DNA of 64,000 bases, taken from NCBI RefSeq assembly GCF_900102525.1, contig NZ_FNBZ01000001.1, positions 558,001 through 622,000 of the forward strand, written 5' to 3'. Numbering within the stretch: position 1 is the stretch's first letter; each line of letters starts with the position of its first letter. The notes beneath the pieces are model-generated. The model searched no databases. It saw only the letters and a list, made by a program, of their open reading frames with translations, and was not told the origin of the DNA. The translations under genes and the position numbers were made by a program. Shown here one piece after another: positions 36,808-45,226 of the stretch. The stretch is from Allobosea robiniae. Lineage in GTDB: Bacteria > Pseudomonadota > Alphaproteobacteria > Rhizobiales > Beijerinckiaceae.

Positions 36808-37503
36808 ATGGCCCACCCTGCAACCCGTCATAGCACGGACCAGATCTACAGCGTGCTGCGCACCGACGTGATCAGCGGCGCGCTGAAACCGCGTGAAGCG
36901 ATGTCGGAGGCGCGGATGGCTTTGCGCTTCGGCGTCAGCCGCACACCCGTGCGCGAGGCGTTCAAGCGGCTGGTCGACGAAGGCTTCCTCGTCGCCGTGC
37001 CGCAGGTCGGCACCTTCGTCGCGCCGATCGACCTCGCCGCCGTCCATGACAGCCAGTTCGTGCGCGAGACGCTGGAGTGCCGCACCGTTGTGCTGGCCGC
37101 GCAGCGCATCGGCGACGCCGATTGCCGCCGGCTCGCGGCGCAGGTCGAGGAGCAGGCGGAAGCCGTGCAGCGGGGGGACAGGACCGAGATCTTCCGCCTC
37201 GATGAGGTGTTCCATGCCGAGATCTCGCGCATCGCCGGCCATCGCGCCGTCTGGAGCATGATCGAAGGCATGAAGGCCCAGATGGACCGGGTGCGCTGTC
37301 TCTCGCTGGAAACGCCATCCTGGTCCGAGGTGATCCTGAACGAGCACAGGATCATAGCGGCCTGCGTCATGAAGCACGACGCGAAAGGCGCGGAGGCCGC
37401 GATGCGCGCGCATCTGCGCACCGTCTTCGCGACGATCGACACGATCGCGAAAGACCATGCGGACGCCTTCGACGATTCCCGCCTCGCCCACGAAGCCTCC
37501 TGA
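36808..37503 (+). CDS. GntR-family transcriptional regulator, FCD subfamily
   Basis: 231 residues from MAHPATRHSTDQ; this start is preferred over a TTG at 36751 because the longer reading would translate the operator. N-terminal winged HTH: YSVLRTDVISGALKPREAMSEARMALRFGVSRTPVREAFKRLVDEGFL. The C-terminal FCD domain keeps the metal-site residues in DEVFHAEISRIAGH and NEHRIIAACV. Followed after 46 bases by uxuA, so it is probably the regulator of a hexuronate pathway. Confidence 0.92.
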   Translation: MAHPATRHSTDQIYSVLRTDVISGALKPREAMSEARMALRFGVSRTPVREAFKRLVDEGFLVAVPQVGTFVAPIDLAAVHDSQFVRETLECRTVVLAAQRIGDADCRRLAAQVEEQAEAVQRGDRTEIFRLDEVFHAEISRIAGHRAVWSMIEGMKAQMDRVRCLSLETPSWSEVILNEHRIIAACVMKHDAKGAEAAMRAHLRTVFATIDTIAKDHADAFDDSRLAHEAS

Positions 37504-37549
37504 CGCCCGCGTCCCCGACCAGCGACATCTCTTGCAAGGATATCACACC

Positions 37550-38746
37550 ATGGAACAATGCTGGCGCTGGTTCGGGCCGGACGATGTCGTGACTCTGGCG
37601 CAGGCCCGGCAGGCCGGCGCGACCGGCATCGTCAACGCGCTGCACCAGATCCCTTACGGGGTGGTCTGGAGCGTCGAGGAGATCGAGAAGCGCCAGGCGA
37701 TCGTGCGCGCCGACAAGAGCCTCGGCCTGGAATGGAAGGTGGTCGAGAGCCTGCCGATCCATGAGAGCGTCAAGATCGGCGAGGGCGACCTCGAACCCAT
37801 CTTCGAGAACTATCGCCAGTCGATGCGCAACCTCGCCGCCTGCGGCCTCGAGGTGATCTGCTACAATTTCATGCCGGTGCTGGACTGGACTCGCACCGAG
37901 CTCGCTCACAAGCTGCCGGGCGGCGGCACGGCTTTGCGCTTCAACCTGCATGAATATGTCGCGCTCGACCATTTCATGCTGAAGCGCAAGGGCGCCGACG
38001 AGGGCCATTCCGCCGCGGTGATGGACAAGGCGAAGGCCTGGTTCGACAACTCCTCGCAGGCCGATCGCGACCGGCTGCTCTCCAGCGTGATGGCCGGCCT
38101 GCCCGGCGCGTTCGACCGCTACGACCTGCCCGGCCTCGCCCGCATCCTCGATCGCTATGCCGGCATGACATATGGCAAGCTGCGCGCCAACCTGAAGCGC
38201 TTCCTCGAAGCGATCATCCCGACCGCCGAGGAGGTCGGCATCCGCATGTGCATCCATCCGGACGATCCGCCGCGCTCGCTGTTCGGCCTGCCGCGGATCT
38301 GCTCGACCGAGGAGGACATCGCCTACATCCTCGGCTCGGTGGAATCCCCCGCGAACGGGCTGACTTTGTGCTCGGGCTCGCTCGGCGCCAATCCGAAGAA
38401 CGACGTGCCCAAGATCGCCCGGCGCTTCGCCGACAAGATCTGGTTCGCGCATCTGCGCAACGTCGCCAAGGACCCGGACGGCTCGTTCATGGAGGCCGAG
38501 CATCTCGGCGGGGACACCGACATGGTCGCGCTGGTCGATGCGCTGATGGCCGAGGAGCAGCGCCGGAAGGCTGCCGGCCTCAGCGCCTGGCAGATCCCGA
38601 TGCGGCCGGACCACGGCCACGAACTGCTCGACGATGTCGGCAAGGGCAGCTTCCCGGGCTATCCGGCCGTCGGGCGCCTGCGCGGGCTGGCCGAGCTGCG
38701 CGGCGTCATGGCCGCCCTTGCACAGGTCAAGGGCTACGCGGCCTGA
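37550..38746 (+). CDS. uxuA: Mannonate dehydratase
   Basis: 398 residues from MEQCWRWFGPDDVVTL, preceded by AAGGA. Family motifs: ALHQIPYGVVW, ICYNFMPVLDWTRT, MCIHPDDPP (about residue 229) and LCSGSLGANPKND (about 273). It dehydrates D-mannonate to 2-keto-3-deoxygluconate in glucuronate breakdown. No uxaC or uxuB is in the window. Probably co-transcribed with gntR and ended by a hairpin terminator. Confidence 0.95.
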   Translation: MEQCWRWFGPDDVVTLAQARQAGATGIVNALHQIPYGVVWSVEEIEKRQAIVRADKSLGLEWKVVESLPIHESVKIGEGDLEPIFENYRQSMRNLAACGLEVICYNFMPVLDWTRTELAHKLPGGGTALRFNLHEYVALDHFMLKRKGADEGHSAAVMDKAKAWFDNSSQADRDRLLSSVMAGLPGAFDRYDLPGLARILDRYAGMTYGKLRANLKRFLEAIIPTAEEVGIRMCIHPDDPPRSLFGLPRICSTEEDIAYILGSVESPANGLTLCSGSLGANPKNDVPKIARRFADKIWFAHLRNVAKDPDGSFMEAEHLGGDTDMVALVDALMAEEQRRKAAGLSAWQIPMRPDHGHELLDDVGKGSFPGYPAVGRLRGLAELRGVMAALAQVKGYAA

Positions 38747-38752
38747 GACGCG

Positions 38753-38778
38753 AAAGGCGGGCCAAAAGGCCCGCCTTT
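38753..38778. terminator. Bidirectional terminator between uxuA and ureE
   Basis: An 11-bp perfect stem (AAAGGCGGGCC / GGCCCGCCTTT) with an AAAA loop. It lies between two convergent genes, 6 bases after the uxuA stop. Confidence 0.8.
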
Positions 38779-38804
38779 GCTAAACTATCGAAGCGCCCGC
38801 GGCC

Positions 38805-39515
38805 TCAGTGATCGTGGGAATGGCCCTTGTGGCCATGGGCGGCGCCGTGGCCGTGGCCATGATCGTGGTGGCCGTGCCCGTGATGATCGTGGTCATGGCC
38901 GCAGCCGCAACCCTCGCCATGGGCATGCTGGTGCTCGTGACCATGCTCTTGCTTGTGCCCATGTGCATGATCGTGGCCGTGATGGTCGTGATGATGCCCA
39001 TGGCCGTGGTCATGGCCATGATGGTGGTCATGGTGGTCGTGCCCGCAGCCGCAATCGTCGCCATGGGCGTGGTGGTGGACTTCCGCCTCCGGCTGGAACG
39101 GGCGCTCGACCACCGTCATCGAACAGCCCTGCCCGCGCACCAGTTCGCCGAGTGCTGCGTCGTTCGGGACGTAGAGGGCGTCAGTCGTCATCTCGGCCGG
39201 GACGTGATGGCCGCCGAGATGCCAGGCGAGACGCACCAGCCGCAGCGGGTTCTCGGCGCGGATTTCCAGCAGGCTTTCCGGCGCCGCCTTGATCTGGACC
39301 AGCGTGCCGTCTTCGAGCTTCAGCGCGTCGCCGTCGTTCAGCGTCGCCGCCTTGTCGAGCGAGATCGCGAATTCCAACCCGCCCGTCGCGCGGACACTGA
39401 CGCCATTGATCGTGCGGTCGCGGTGACCGAGGGCCAGCGTATCGACGACGCGCTCGGCCTTGACGGCGGCCTTGCGAAGGACGGAGGTGGCGCGGAGCAT
39501 CGGCGGCGATCCCAT
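38805..39515 (-). CDS. ureE: UreE-like nickel metallochaperone with long His-rich tail
   Basis: 236 residues from MGSPPMLRATSV (MLRATSV at 39500 is an alternative). Residues about 1-140 are a UreE body: RTINGVSVRATGGLEFAISLDKAA, GDALKLEDGT and LAWHLGGHHVPAEM. The last 90 residues are almost only His, Asp, Gly and Ala, with two CGCGHDH blocks, far longer than the usual His tail. It would deliver or store Ni2+. No urease structural gene is in the window, so it is either separated from its operon or serves as a metal store. Confidence 0.88.
   Translation of the reverse strand: MGSPPMLRATSVLRKAAVKAERVVDTLALGHRDRTINGVSVRATGGLEFAISLDKAATLNDGDALKLEDGTLVQIKAAPESLLEIRAENPLRLVRLAWHLGGHHVPAEMTTDALYVPNDAALGELVRGQGCSMTVVERPFQPEAEVHHHAHGDDCGCGHDHHDHHHGHDHGHGHHHDHHGHDHAHGHKQEHGHEHQHAHGEGCGCGHDHDHHGHGHHDHGHGHGAAHGHKGHSHDH
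38808..39078 (-). repeat. Low-complexity His/Asp codon repeat encoding the UreE tail
   Basis: Short CAC/CAT-GGC/GAC units repeated irregularly. The coding phrases GHDHDHHGH and GHGHHDHGHGHG show expansion by slippage or unequal crossover. It leaves an accidental open frame on the opposite strand. Confidence 0.85.
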
Positions 39516-39610
39516 GGCTTGAGGCCAGGGCGCCACGCGCCCGAGCCCGGATCGCAGCTTAGTAGCACAAACCGGCGGCCGCGCTACCAAGCTCGGATGT
39601 CACAGGGGCC

Positions 39611-40639
39611 TCAGCGCGGCAGCGCCTTGACCTCGGTGTCGAACTTCTTGAGCAGGCGCGAACGCTCGGCCGGCGAGCCCCAGCGCGGGGTGTCGTAGTC
39701 GATCAGCTTCATCTCCGAGAATTTCGGCGCATCCGGCGAGAGCAGCGAGTTCTTGTTCGACGGGATCGAGTTGATCTTCAGCTTCGCGTTGATGTTCTGG
39801 GCATCGGGCGAGAGCGTGAAATCGACAAATTTGCGCGCCGCTTCAGGGTTCTTGCCGCCCTTGATGACCGAGACCGAGCCGGTCTCGTAGCCAGTGCCCT
39901 CGCAAGGGGCGACCGTCTCGATCGGCGCGCCCTGCAGCTTCTGCGTCAGCATGTCGTGGATGAAGGCGATGCCGACCGCCGTCTCGCCAAGCGCTGCCGC
40001 CTTGACCGGGGCGATGCCGGACTTGGTGTACTGGCTGATGTTCTTGTGCAGGCTCTTGAGGAACTCGAAGCCCTTCTCCTCGCCGAGGCGCTGCACCGTC
40101 GTCGCCAGGAAGACATAGGCGGTGCCGGACGAACTGGGATCCGCGATCTGGACCTCGTCACGCAGCTTGGGATCGAGCAGGTCGGCCCAGCATTTCGGCG
40201 CGGCGATGCCCTTCTTCTTGAGGACCTCGGTGTTGTAGCCGACGCCGAGAGCGCCGAGATAAATGCCGTTGGTGCGGAACTTGGACTGCTCGGCATGGCG
40301 CTGCGCCCAATCATGCAGCTCCGGCAGCTTCGGCGACTTGTACTCGTCGAGCAGGCCTTCGTCGGCCGCCTGGAGATGCGGCTCGCCCGGCCCGCCCCAC
40401 CAGACGTCGCCGCGCGGGTTGCTGGCCTCGGCCTTGACCTGCGCATAGACCTCGCCGGTGCTCTTGCGGACCATCGCGACCTTGATGCCGGTCGCCTTCT
40501 CGAACATCGCCGCGCCCTCGCGGCACTGCTCCTCGAGGATCGAGCAATAGACGGTGACCTGACCCTGGGCGAAGGCCGGGGCCGAGAAAGCCAAGCCGGC
40601 CAAGAGCGCGCCAACAGGCGCAAAACGCGAAGCAACCAT
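39611..40639 (-). CDS. Orphan ABC substrate-binding protein, Fe3+/AfuA-like
   Basis: 342 residues with a Sec signal (FAPVGALLAGLAFSAPAFAQG). The mature N-terminus QVTVYCSILEEQCREGAAMFEKATGIKV and the phrase DVWWGGPGEPHLQAADEGLL are typical of ferric-iron and phosphonate binders. Two extra cysteines (YCSILEEQC) may form a disulfide. No permease or ATPase adjoins it. The leader can form a hairpin that hides the ribosome binding site. Confidence 0.88.
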   Translation of the reverse strand: MVASRFAPVGALLAGLAFSAPAFAQGQVTVYCSILEEQCREGAAMFEKATGIKVAMVRKSTGEVYAQVKAEASNPRGDVWWGGPGEPHLQAADEGLLDEYKSPKLPELHDWAQRHAEQSKFRTNGIYLGALGVGYNTEVLKKKGIAAPKCWADLLDPKLRDEVQIADPSSSGTAYVFLATTVQRLGEEKGFEFLKSLHKNISQYTKSGIAPVKAAALGETAVGIAFIHDMLTQKLQGAPIETVAPCEGTGYETGSVSVIKGGKNPEAARKFVDFTLSPDAQNINAKLKINSIPSNKNSLLSPDAPKFSEMKLIDYDTPRWGSPAERSRLLKKFDTEVKALPR

Positions 40640-40643
40640 GGTG

Positions 40644-40691
40644 ATCCTCCCGATCGGATTCGTTTGCCGACGAAATGACCGGCGGGAGGAT
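40644..40691 (-). promoter_or_regulatory. Leader hairpin sequestering the ribosome binding site
   Basis: On the transcript, ATCCTCCCG pairs perfectly with CGGGAGGAT. The second arm is the Shine-Dalgarno sequence of the 40639 gene, 5-13 bases before its start. The 30-base loop holds a smaller 5-bp helix (TTCGT / ACGAA). Confidence 0.5.
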
Positions 40692-40712
40692 GGGGAGTCA
40701 AGCGAGGGGCGA

Positions 40713-41600
40713 CTAAGCCTCGCCTTCCGGCTTGTCGGCCGCGGCGATGGCGACCGTCTCGGCCGGCTGCGCGCGCTTCTTCTTGGTCGCCGGCTTCTTG
40801 CGCCGCTTCAGCCGCGTCTTCGGCAATTGCGTTTCCTGCAGCATCTCGAGCTGGACCTGCTGGATCTCGGCGAGGCGCTGCCATTGCCGGGTGACGAGAT
40901 GGTCCATCTTCTCGTGCAGATGCCGGATTTCGAGCTCGGCCTTGAGATTGACCTGGTAATCGTTGAGCGAGCGCAACCGATCCTTCGATTCCTGCCGCTT
41001 CTGGCTCATCATGATGATCGGCGCCTGCACCGCCGCGATGCAGGACAGCACCAGATTGAGCAGGATGAAGGGATAGGGATCGAAGGCCTTGGCGTCGCCC
41101 ATCAGGCCGTTGATCGCCATCCAGACGACGAGCACGAACCCGAAGCTGATCAGGAAGGCCCAGGAGCCGCCGAAGCTCGCGAGATTGTCGGAGAAGCGCT
41201 CGCCCAGCGTGCGGTGCTCCTCGAAATCATCCTCGGTATTCTCGGCGATGGTCTCCTGCCGGGCGATGCTTTCGGCAACCTCGCGGTCGAGATCGGAATA
41301 TTCGCCGTGCTCCTCGCGCAGGATTTCCTCGACATAGCGGGTGCGGTAGCGCGCGAGCTCCTTCAGGCTGATCAGCGCGTGATCGGGCATGTCGGGGAAA
41401 TCGGCGCGGATATGGTCGGCGAGCGCCGGGCGCAGCGTGCCGACCTCGACGAGGTTCCGGCGCGCCATCTCCTGGCCGCTGATGGCGCAAATTCCGCGCT
41501 TCTTGCTGGCTGCGCCGGCGAGGCTCGCCGGATCGGCCAGGGTCGCGAGTGCGCCCGACGGCGCCTCCGCGACCCGATCGTCATCCTGTTCCTGTGTCAT
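40713..41600 (-). CDS. DUF1003 membrane protein
   Basis: 295 residues from MTQEQDDDRVAEAP. A cysteine-containing segment (KKRGICAISGQEMARRNLVEVGTLRPAL) resembles the start of DUF1003 proteins. Two transmembrane helices follow (AFLISFGFVLVVWMAINGLM and YPFILLNLVLSCIAAVQAPII), then a helical region (EIRHLHEKMDHLV) and a Lys-rich tail (RLKRRKKPATKKKRA). Inner-membrane protein of unknown function. 182 bases of DNA without an evident gene precede it. Confidence 0.85.
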   Translation of the reverse strand: MTQEQDDDRVAEAPSGALATLADPASLAGAASKKRGICAISGQEMARRNLVEVGTLRPALADHIRADFPDMPDHALISLKELARYRTRYVEEILREEHGEYSDLDREVAESIARQETIAENTEDDFEEHRTLGERFSDNLASFGGSWAFLISFGFVLVVWMAINGLMGDAKAFDPYPFILLNLVLSCIAAVQAPIIMMSQKRQESKDRLRSLNDYQVNLKAELEIRHLHEKMDHLVTRQWQRLAEIQQVQLEMLQETQLPKTRLKRRKKPATKKKRAQPAETVAIAAADKPEGEA

Positions 41601-41782
41601 TCCCTGCCTGTCATCGCGTCTTAAGCCTTGCGCAGATTGCACCTGATCCCCGTGCCGATACCAGCACCCGAAAACGCCGCGCCGATGGCAGCCACGACCC
41701 AAAACAGCTTGCCCGGCGAGGCGGCTGCCTCTCCGGGCTCATGATCGTCGCGGGGCTGGAAGAGCCCTCTTCAGGCGGGGCT

Positions 41783-42130
41783 TCAGCCCTTCGGCTTGTC
41801 GTCCTTGCCGGTCTCGTCAGAATCCTCGTCATCCTCTTCGGATTCGTCGGCTTCCTCTTCCTCCTCACCCTCGTCTTCGTCTTCATCCTCTTCCTCGCCC
41901 TCCTCGTCGAGGTCGAGATATTCGTAGCCGAAGACGATCTCGCCGGTTTCCGGATCGAAGGCGCTGGCCGAGGAATCCCCGAAGGCCTCGATCAGCAATT
42001 CGGCATCCTCGGCCCCGTCGACATCGAAGCGGCGCACGGCCTCCTCCCCATCGGCCCGGAGAACGAGCTCAATCGACCAACCCTTCCCCGTGGTGTCGTA
42101 GATGCATTTCAGACCCTGGATCGCCAGCAT
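41783..42130 (-). CDS. Small hypothetical protein with a very acidic tail
   Basis: 115 residues from MLAIQGLKCIYD, with AGGAGAG upstream. Residues 1-75 form an ordinary domain (GWSIELVLRADGEEAVRRF); the remainder is a run of Glu and Asp with few other residues, ending TGKDDKPKG. No family was recognised. The tail could bind cations or act as a disordered linker. Confidence 0.7.
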   Translation of the reverse strand: MLAIQGLKCIYDTTGKGWSIELVLRADGEEAVRRFDVDGAEDAELLIEAFGDSSASAFDPETGEIVFGYEYLDLDEEGEEEDEDEDEGEEEEEADESEEDDEDSDETGKDDKPKG

Positions 42131-42243
42131 GATGCTCTCTCCTGAGCTCGACCGATGCGCGGCAGCGCGCGCCGGGTCAGATGCCCGACGCGCGTGACGG
42201 CTGCGCGACGCTGGAGGACGGGGGGAAGAGAGCGGCGAAACCG

Positions 42244-43140
42244 TTAGGCGCCGGCCTGCGCGAGGAAGCGCTCGACCTCGTCGCGGCGCGGGGCCCCGCT
42301 GCGTCCGCCGAAGCGGGTGCATTTGATCGCGGCGGCCGCCGAGGCGAAGCGGATCGCCGCCGGCTCGTCCTGCCCTTCGGCAAGCGCAAGCGCGAAGGCG
42401 CCGTGCCAGACATCGCCTGCGCCCAGCGTATCGACGGTGTCGACGACGAAAGCCGGGCTGTGCCGGACCTCGCCGCCATCGACGAAGAGCACGCCTTCCT
42501 TGCCGAGCGTGACCGCAAGCCAGGTCCGGACGCCGGCCGCGACCTTCGAGAGGCCGGCACGCGGATCGTCCTCGCCCGAAATCTCGCGCAGGGCCTGCTG
42601 GCTGAAGGCGACATGGCTCGCCGTGCCCACCAGATCGGGATGCGGCGGCCGGCGGTCGCCGTCGAGCACGCCGGGCACGCCGGCGGCGCGCGCGAGCTTG
42701 AGGGCGGCAAGCGCCCCCTCGCCCCAGCGGGTATCGGCAAGCACGGCGCCTGCTCCCGCCGGCAAGCGCGAAGGTAGCCAAGCGACATCCTCCGGCATGG
42801 CCGGATCGGAATAGGAGATCACCATGCGCTCGCCTTCGGCATCGACCAGAATGGCAGAGACGGGCGAGCGCAGTCCGGAAACCCGGCGCGCGAAGGCCGC
42901 ATCGACGCCTTCCGCTGCGAGATCGGCGACGATCTGGTCGCCGGTCAGGTCATCGGCGAGGCGCGTCGCCAGCCAGCAGGCGCCGCCGAGCCGGGCGATC
43001 GCGACCGAGGCATTGCCGGCGCAGCCGCCACCGACCACGGCGAGCCCGCGCGAGCGGTATTTCTCGCCACGGGTCGGCATGGTCTCGACGCTGTAGACAT
43101 AGTCCAGCGTCGCGATACCAAGGCAGAAGACGCCAGCCAA
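42244..43140 (-). CDS. PfkB-family sugar kinase, YihV (sulfofructose kinase)-like
   Basis: 298 residues from a TTG at 43140, 4 bases after the stop of the glyoxalase gene; no ATG or GTG fits. The N-terminus (FCLGIATLDYVYSVETMPTRGEKY), the middle (VLADTRWGEGALAALKLARAAGVPGVLDGD) and the C-terminal ATP/anion motif (DTVDTLGAGDVWHGAF) follow E. coli YihV in order. Remaining sulfoglycolysis genes are absent, so the sugar substrate is uncertain; another ribokinase-type sugar is possible. Confidence 0.82.
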   Translation of the reverse strand: MAGVFCLGIATLDYVYSVETMPTRGEKYRSRGLAVVGGGCAGNASVAIARLGGACWLATRLADDLTGDQIVADLAAEGVDAAFARRVSGLRSPVSAILVDAEGERMVISYSDPAMPEDVAWLPSRLPAGAGAVLADTRWGEGALAALKLARAAGVPGVLDGDRRPPHPDLVGTASHVAFSQQALREISGEDDPRAGLSKVAAGVRTWLAVTLGKEGVLFVDGGEVRHSPAFVVDTVDTLGAGDVWHGAFALALAEGQDEPAAIRFASAAAAIKCTRFGGRSGAPRRDEVERFLAQAGA

Positions 43141-43144
43141 GGCC

Positions 43145-43594
43145 TTACCAGTTCCCGGTATTCGGCATGCTCGCCCACGGCTCGGCCGGCGGCTTCGGAT
43201 CACCCTTCTGGAGCAGTTCGATCGAGATGTTGTCCGGCGAGCGGATGAAGGCCATGTTGCCGTCGCGCGGCGGGCGGTTGATGGTGACACCGGCCTTCAT
43301 CAGCTTGTCGCAGAGCGCGTAGATGTCGTCGACCTCATAGGCGAGATGGCCGAAATTGCGGCCGCCGGTATAGGTTTCTGGGTCCCAGTTATAGGTCAGC
43401 TCCAGCGTCGGGCTGCCGCGCGAGGCGCCGGCCTTCGCTCCCGCCAGGTCATCGGAGGCTGCGAGGAAGACCAGCGTGAAGCGGCCCTTCTCGTTCTCGA
43501 TGCGGCGGGTTTCGACCAGCCCGAACTTGTTGACGTAGAAATCCAGCGCCTGATCCAGATCGGTCACGCGCACCATGGTGTGGAGATATCGCAT
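43145..43594 (-). CDS. gloA: Lactoylglutathione lyase / VOC-family protein (glyoxalase I)
   Basis: 149 residues. The metal ligands of glyoxalase I are in place: His in RYLHTMVRV (5), Glu in LELTYNWD (about 65), His in NFGHLAYEV (about 82) and Glu in ISIELLQKG (about 128). It converts the hemithioacetal of methylglyoxal and glutathione to lactoylglutathione. The sugar kinase follows with a 4-base gap, so the two are coupled; the kinase pathway may make methylglyoxal. Confidence 0.9.
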   Translation of the reverse strand: MRYLHTMVRVTDLDQALDFYVNKFGLVETRRIENEKGRFTLVFLAASDDLAGAKAGASRGSPTLELTYNWDPETYTGGRNFGHLAYEVDDIYALCDKLMKAGVTINRPPRDGNMAFIRSPDNISIELLQKGDPKPPAEPWASMPNTGNW

Positions 43595-43698
43595 CGGTCA
43601 TCCTCGTTGTGTGGTGGCAGGGTTGATCCGTTTCCTAAATCAGGCAAGAGCATCGGCACTTCAGACCAACTCGCCAAGCCATCCGAACAGGACGCGCC

Positions 43699-45147
43699 AT
43701 GACGACAACGCAAGACGGGCCGGAAACGGCACCGGCCGTGCGCGCCACGCCCGCACAGATCGCGCAGATCAAGCAGCGCGCTGCGATCCTCTCGGTGATG
43801 GCGACGATCCTGCTGACGGCAGCGAAGATCGTCGGCGCCATCATCTCCGGCTCGCTCGCCCTGCTCACCGACGCGCTTCAGGGGCTGGTCGATGTCGGCT
43901 CGACGCTGTTCACCTGGTTTGCGGTGCGCGCCTCCGACAAGCCGGCCGATGACGAGCACCATTACGGCCATGGCAAGGTCGAGGCGCTGGCCGCGCTGGT
44001 CGAGACCGCGATCCTGTTCACGCTCGCCGGCGCGATCCTGTGGGAGGCCGGCAACCGGCTCTGGACCAACGTCATCGCGCATGTCGAGGTGACGCCGCTC
44101 GTCATCGGCGTGCTCGTGCTCTCCATGATCGTCGACGCAATTCGCTGGCGCTCGCTGACCAAGGTCGCCAAGGAGACCGGCAGCGAGGCGCTCGCCGCCG
44201 AAGCCACGCATTTCTCGGCTGATTTCGTCGGCTCGACGCTGGTGCTCGTCGGCCTCATCGGCGTCTGGTACGGCATCGAGCGGGCCGATACCGCAGCCGC
44301 CTTCGCGATCGCGGCCTATACCGCCTTTTCGGCCTATCGCCTCGCCCGGCGCGTCCTCGATACATTGATGGACACAGCTCCCGAGGGCATGAGTGAAAAG
44401 CTGCGCGAGATCGCGCGCGGCGTGCCGGGCGTGGTCGGCGTCAACTGGCTCCGGGTGCGTCCGACCGGCGGGCGCGTCCATGGCGAGATCGGCATCAGCG
44501 TCTCGCGCACCCTGCCGCTCGACCGGGTGGTGGCGATCAAGGCCCAGCTCGGCGAGGCGCTGGTGAAGGTCGAGCCCGATGCCGAGATCACGATCACGGC
44601 CGATCCCGTGCAGGTCGACGACGAGACGGCGCTGGAGCGCGTGCTGCTGATCGCGCTCAAGCTCAAGATCCCGGTGCACCATGTCACCGTCCACTCGATC
44701 GGCGACAAGCTTTCCGTCAGCCTGGACATGGAGGTCGACCAGGGCTTGCCGCTCGGCGAAGCGCATGAGATCGCGACCCGGCTGGAAAGCGCGATCCGGG
44801 CCGAATTCGGCGGCGAGACCGAGGTCGAGACCCATATCGAGCCGATGGAGACGGGCCAGCCCGCCGGCCATAACGCCGCCTGGGAAACGGTCGAGGATAT
44901 CGGCAAGGCGCTCGCCGGCGAGGCTGCGAAGCTCTCCGGGCCGATCCACGACATCCACAGCGTGCGCGTGCGCCAGACGGCCAAGGGGCTGGTCGTCAAC
45001 TACCATTGCCGCGTCGACCCGGGGCTTAACGTCGCCGCCGTGCATGACGCGGTCGATGCGATCGAGCGCGCGGTTCGGATCGCACGGCCGCAGGTCTGCC
45101 GGCTGGTGAGCCATGCGGAGCCCGCGGTTCCGGCCGGGGCAAAGTGA
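43699..45147 (+). CDS. Cation diffusion facilitator with extended C-terminus and altered metal site
   Basis: 482 residues; typical CDF proteins have about 300. Six helices occupy residues 30-220. Site A aligned to FieF reads Gln61, Asp65 (LTDALQGLVDVG), His171 and Asp175 (THFSADFVGS), so the first Asp/His ligand is Gln. The tail holds two ZT-dimer-like segments (about 225-310 and 310-395) and a further 85 residues. It probably exports a divalent metal with proton antiport; which metal is unclear. Confidence 0.88.
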   Translation: MTTTQDGPETAPAVRATPAQIAQIKQRAAILSVMATILLTAAKIVGAIISGSLALLTDALQGLVDVGSTLFTWFAVRASDKPADDEHHYGHGKVEALAALVETAILFTLAGAILWEAGNRLWTNVIAHVEVTPLVIGVLVLSMIVDAIRWRSLTKVAKETGSEALAAEATHFSADFVGSTLVLVGLIGVWYGIERADTAAAFAIAAYTAFSAYRLARRVLDTLMDTAPEGMSEKLREIARGVPGVVGVNWLRVRPTGGRVHGEIGISVSRTLPLDRVVAIKAQLGEALVKVEPDAEITITADPVQVDDETALERVLLIALKLKIPVHHVTVHSIGDKLSVSLDMEVDQGLPLGEAHEIATRLESAIRAEFGGETEVETHIEPMETGQPAGHNAAWETVEDIGKALAGEAAKLSGPIHDIHSVRVRQTAKGLVVNYHCRVDPGLNVAAVHDAVDAIERAVRIARPQVCRLVSHAEPAVPAGAK

Positions 45148-45226
45148 CCCGTCGCGCCGGACGAGGCTTCCGGCCCCGTCCGGCAAAGGCTACACACGCA
45201 CCCTGACTCTCGCCATCAGGGTTCCC

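Noticed and set aside
38808..39698. A plus-strand frame with Met/Val-rich repeats opposite ureE
   Set aside because: It is the reverse complement of the His/Asp codon repeat, which turns CAT/CAC into ATG/GTG; not a membrane protein gene.
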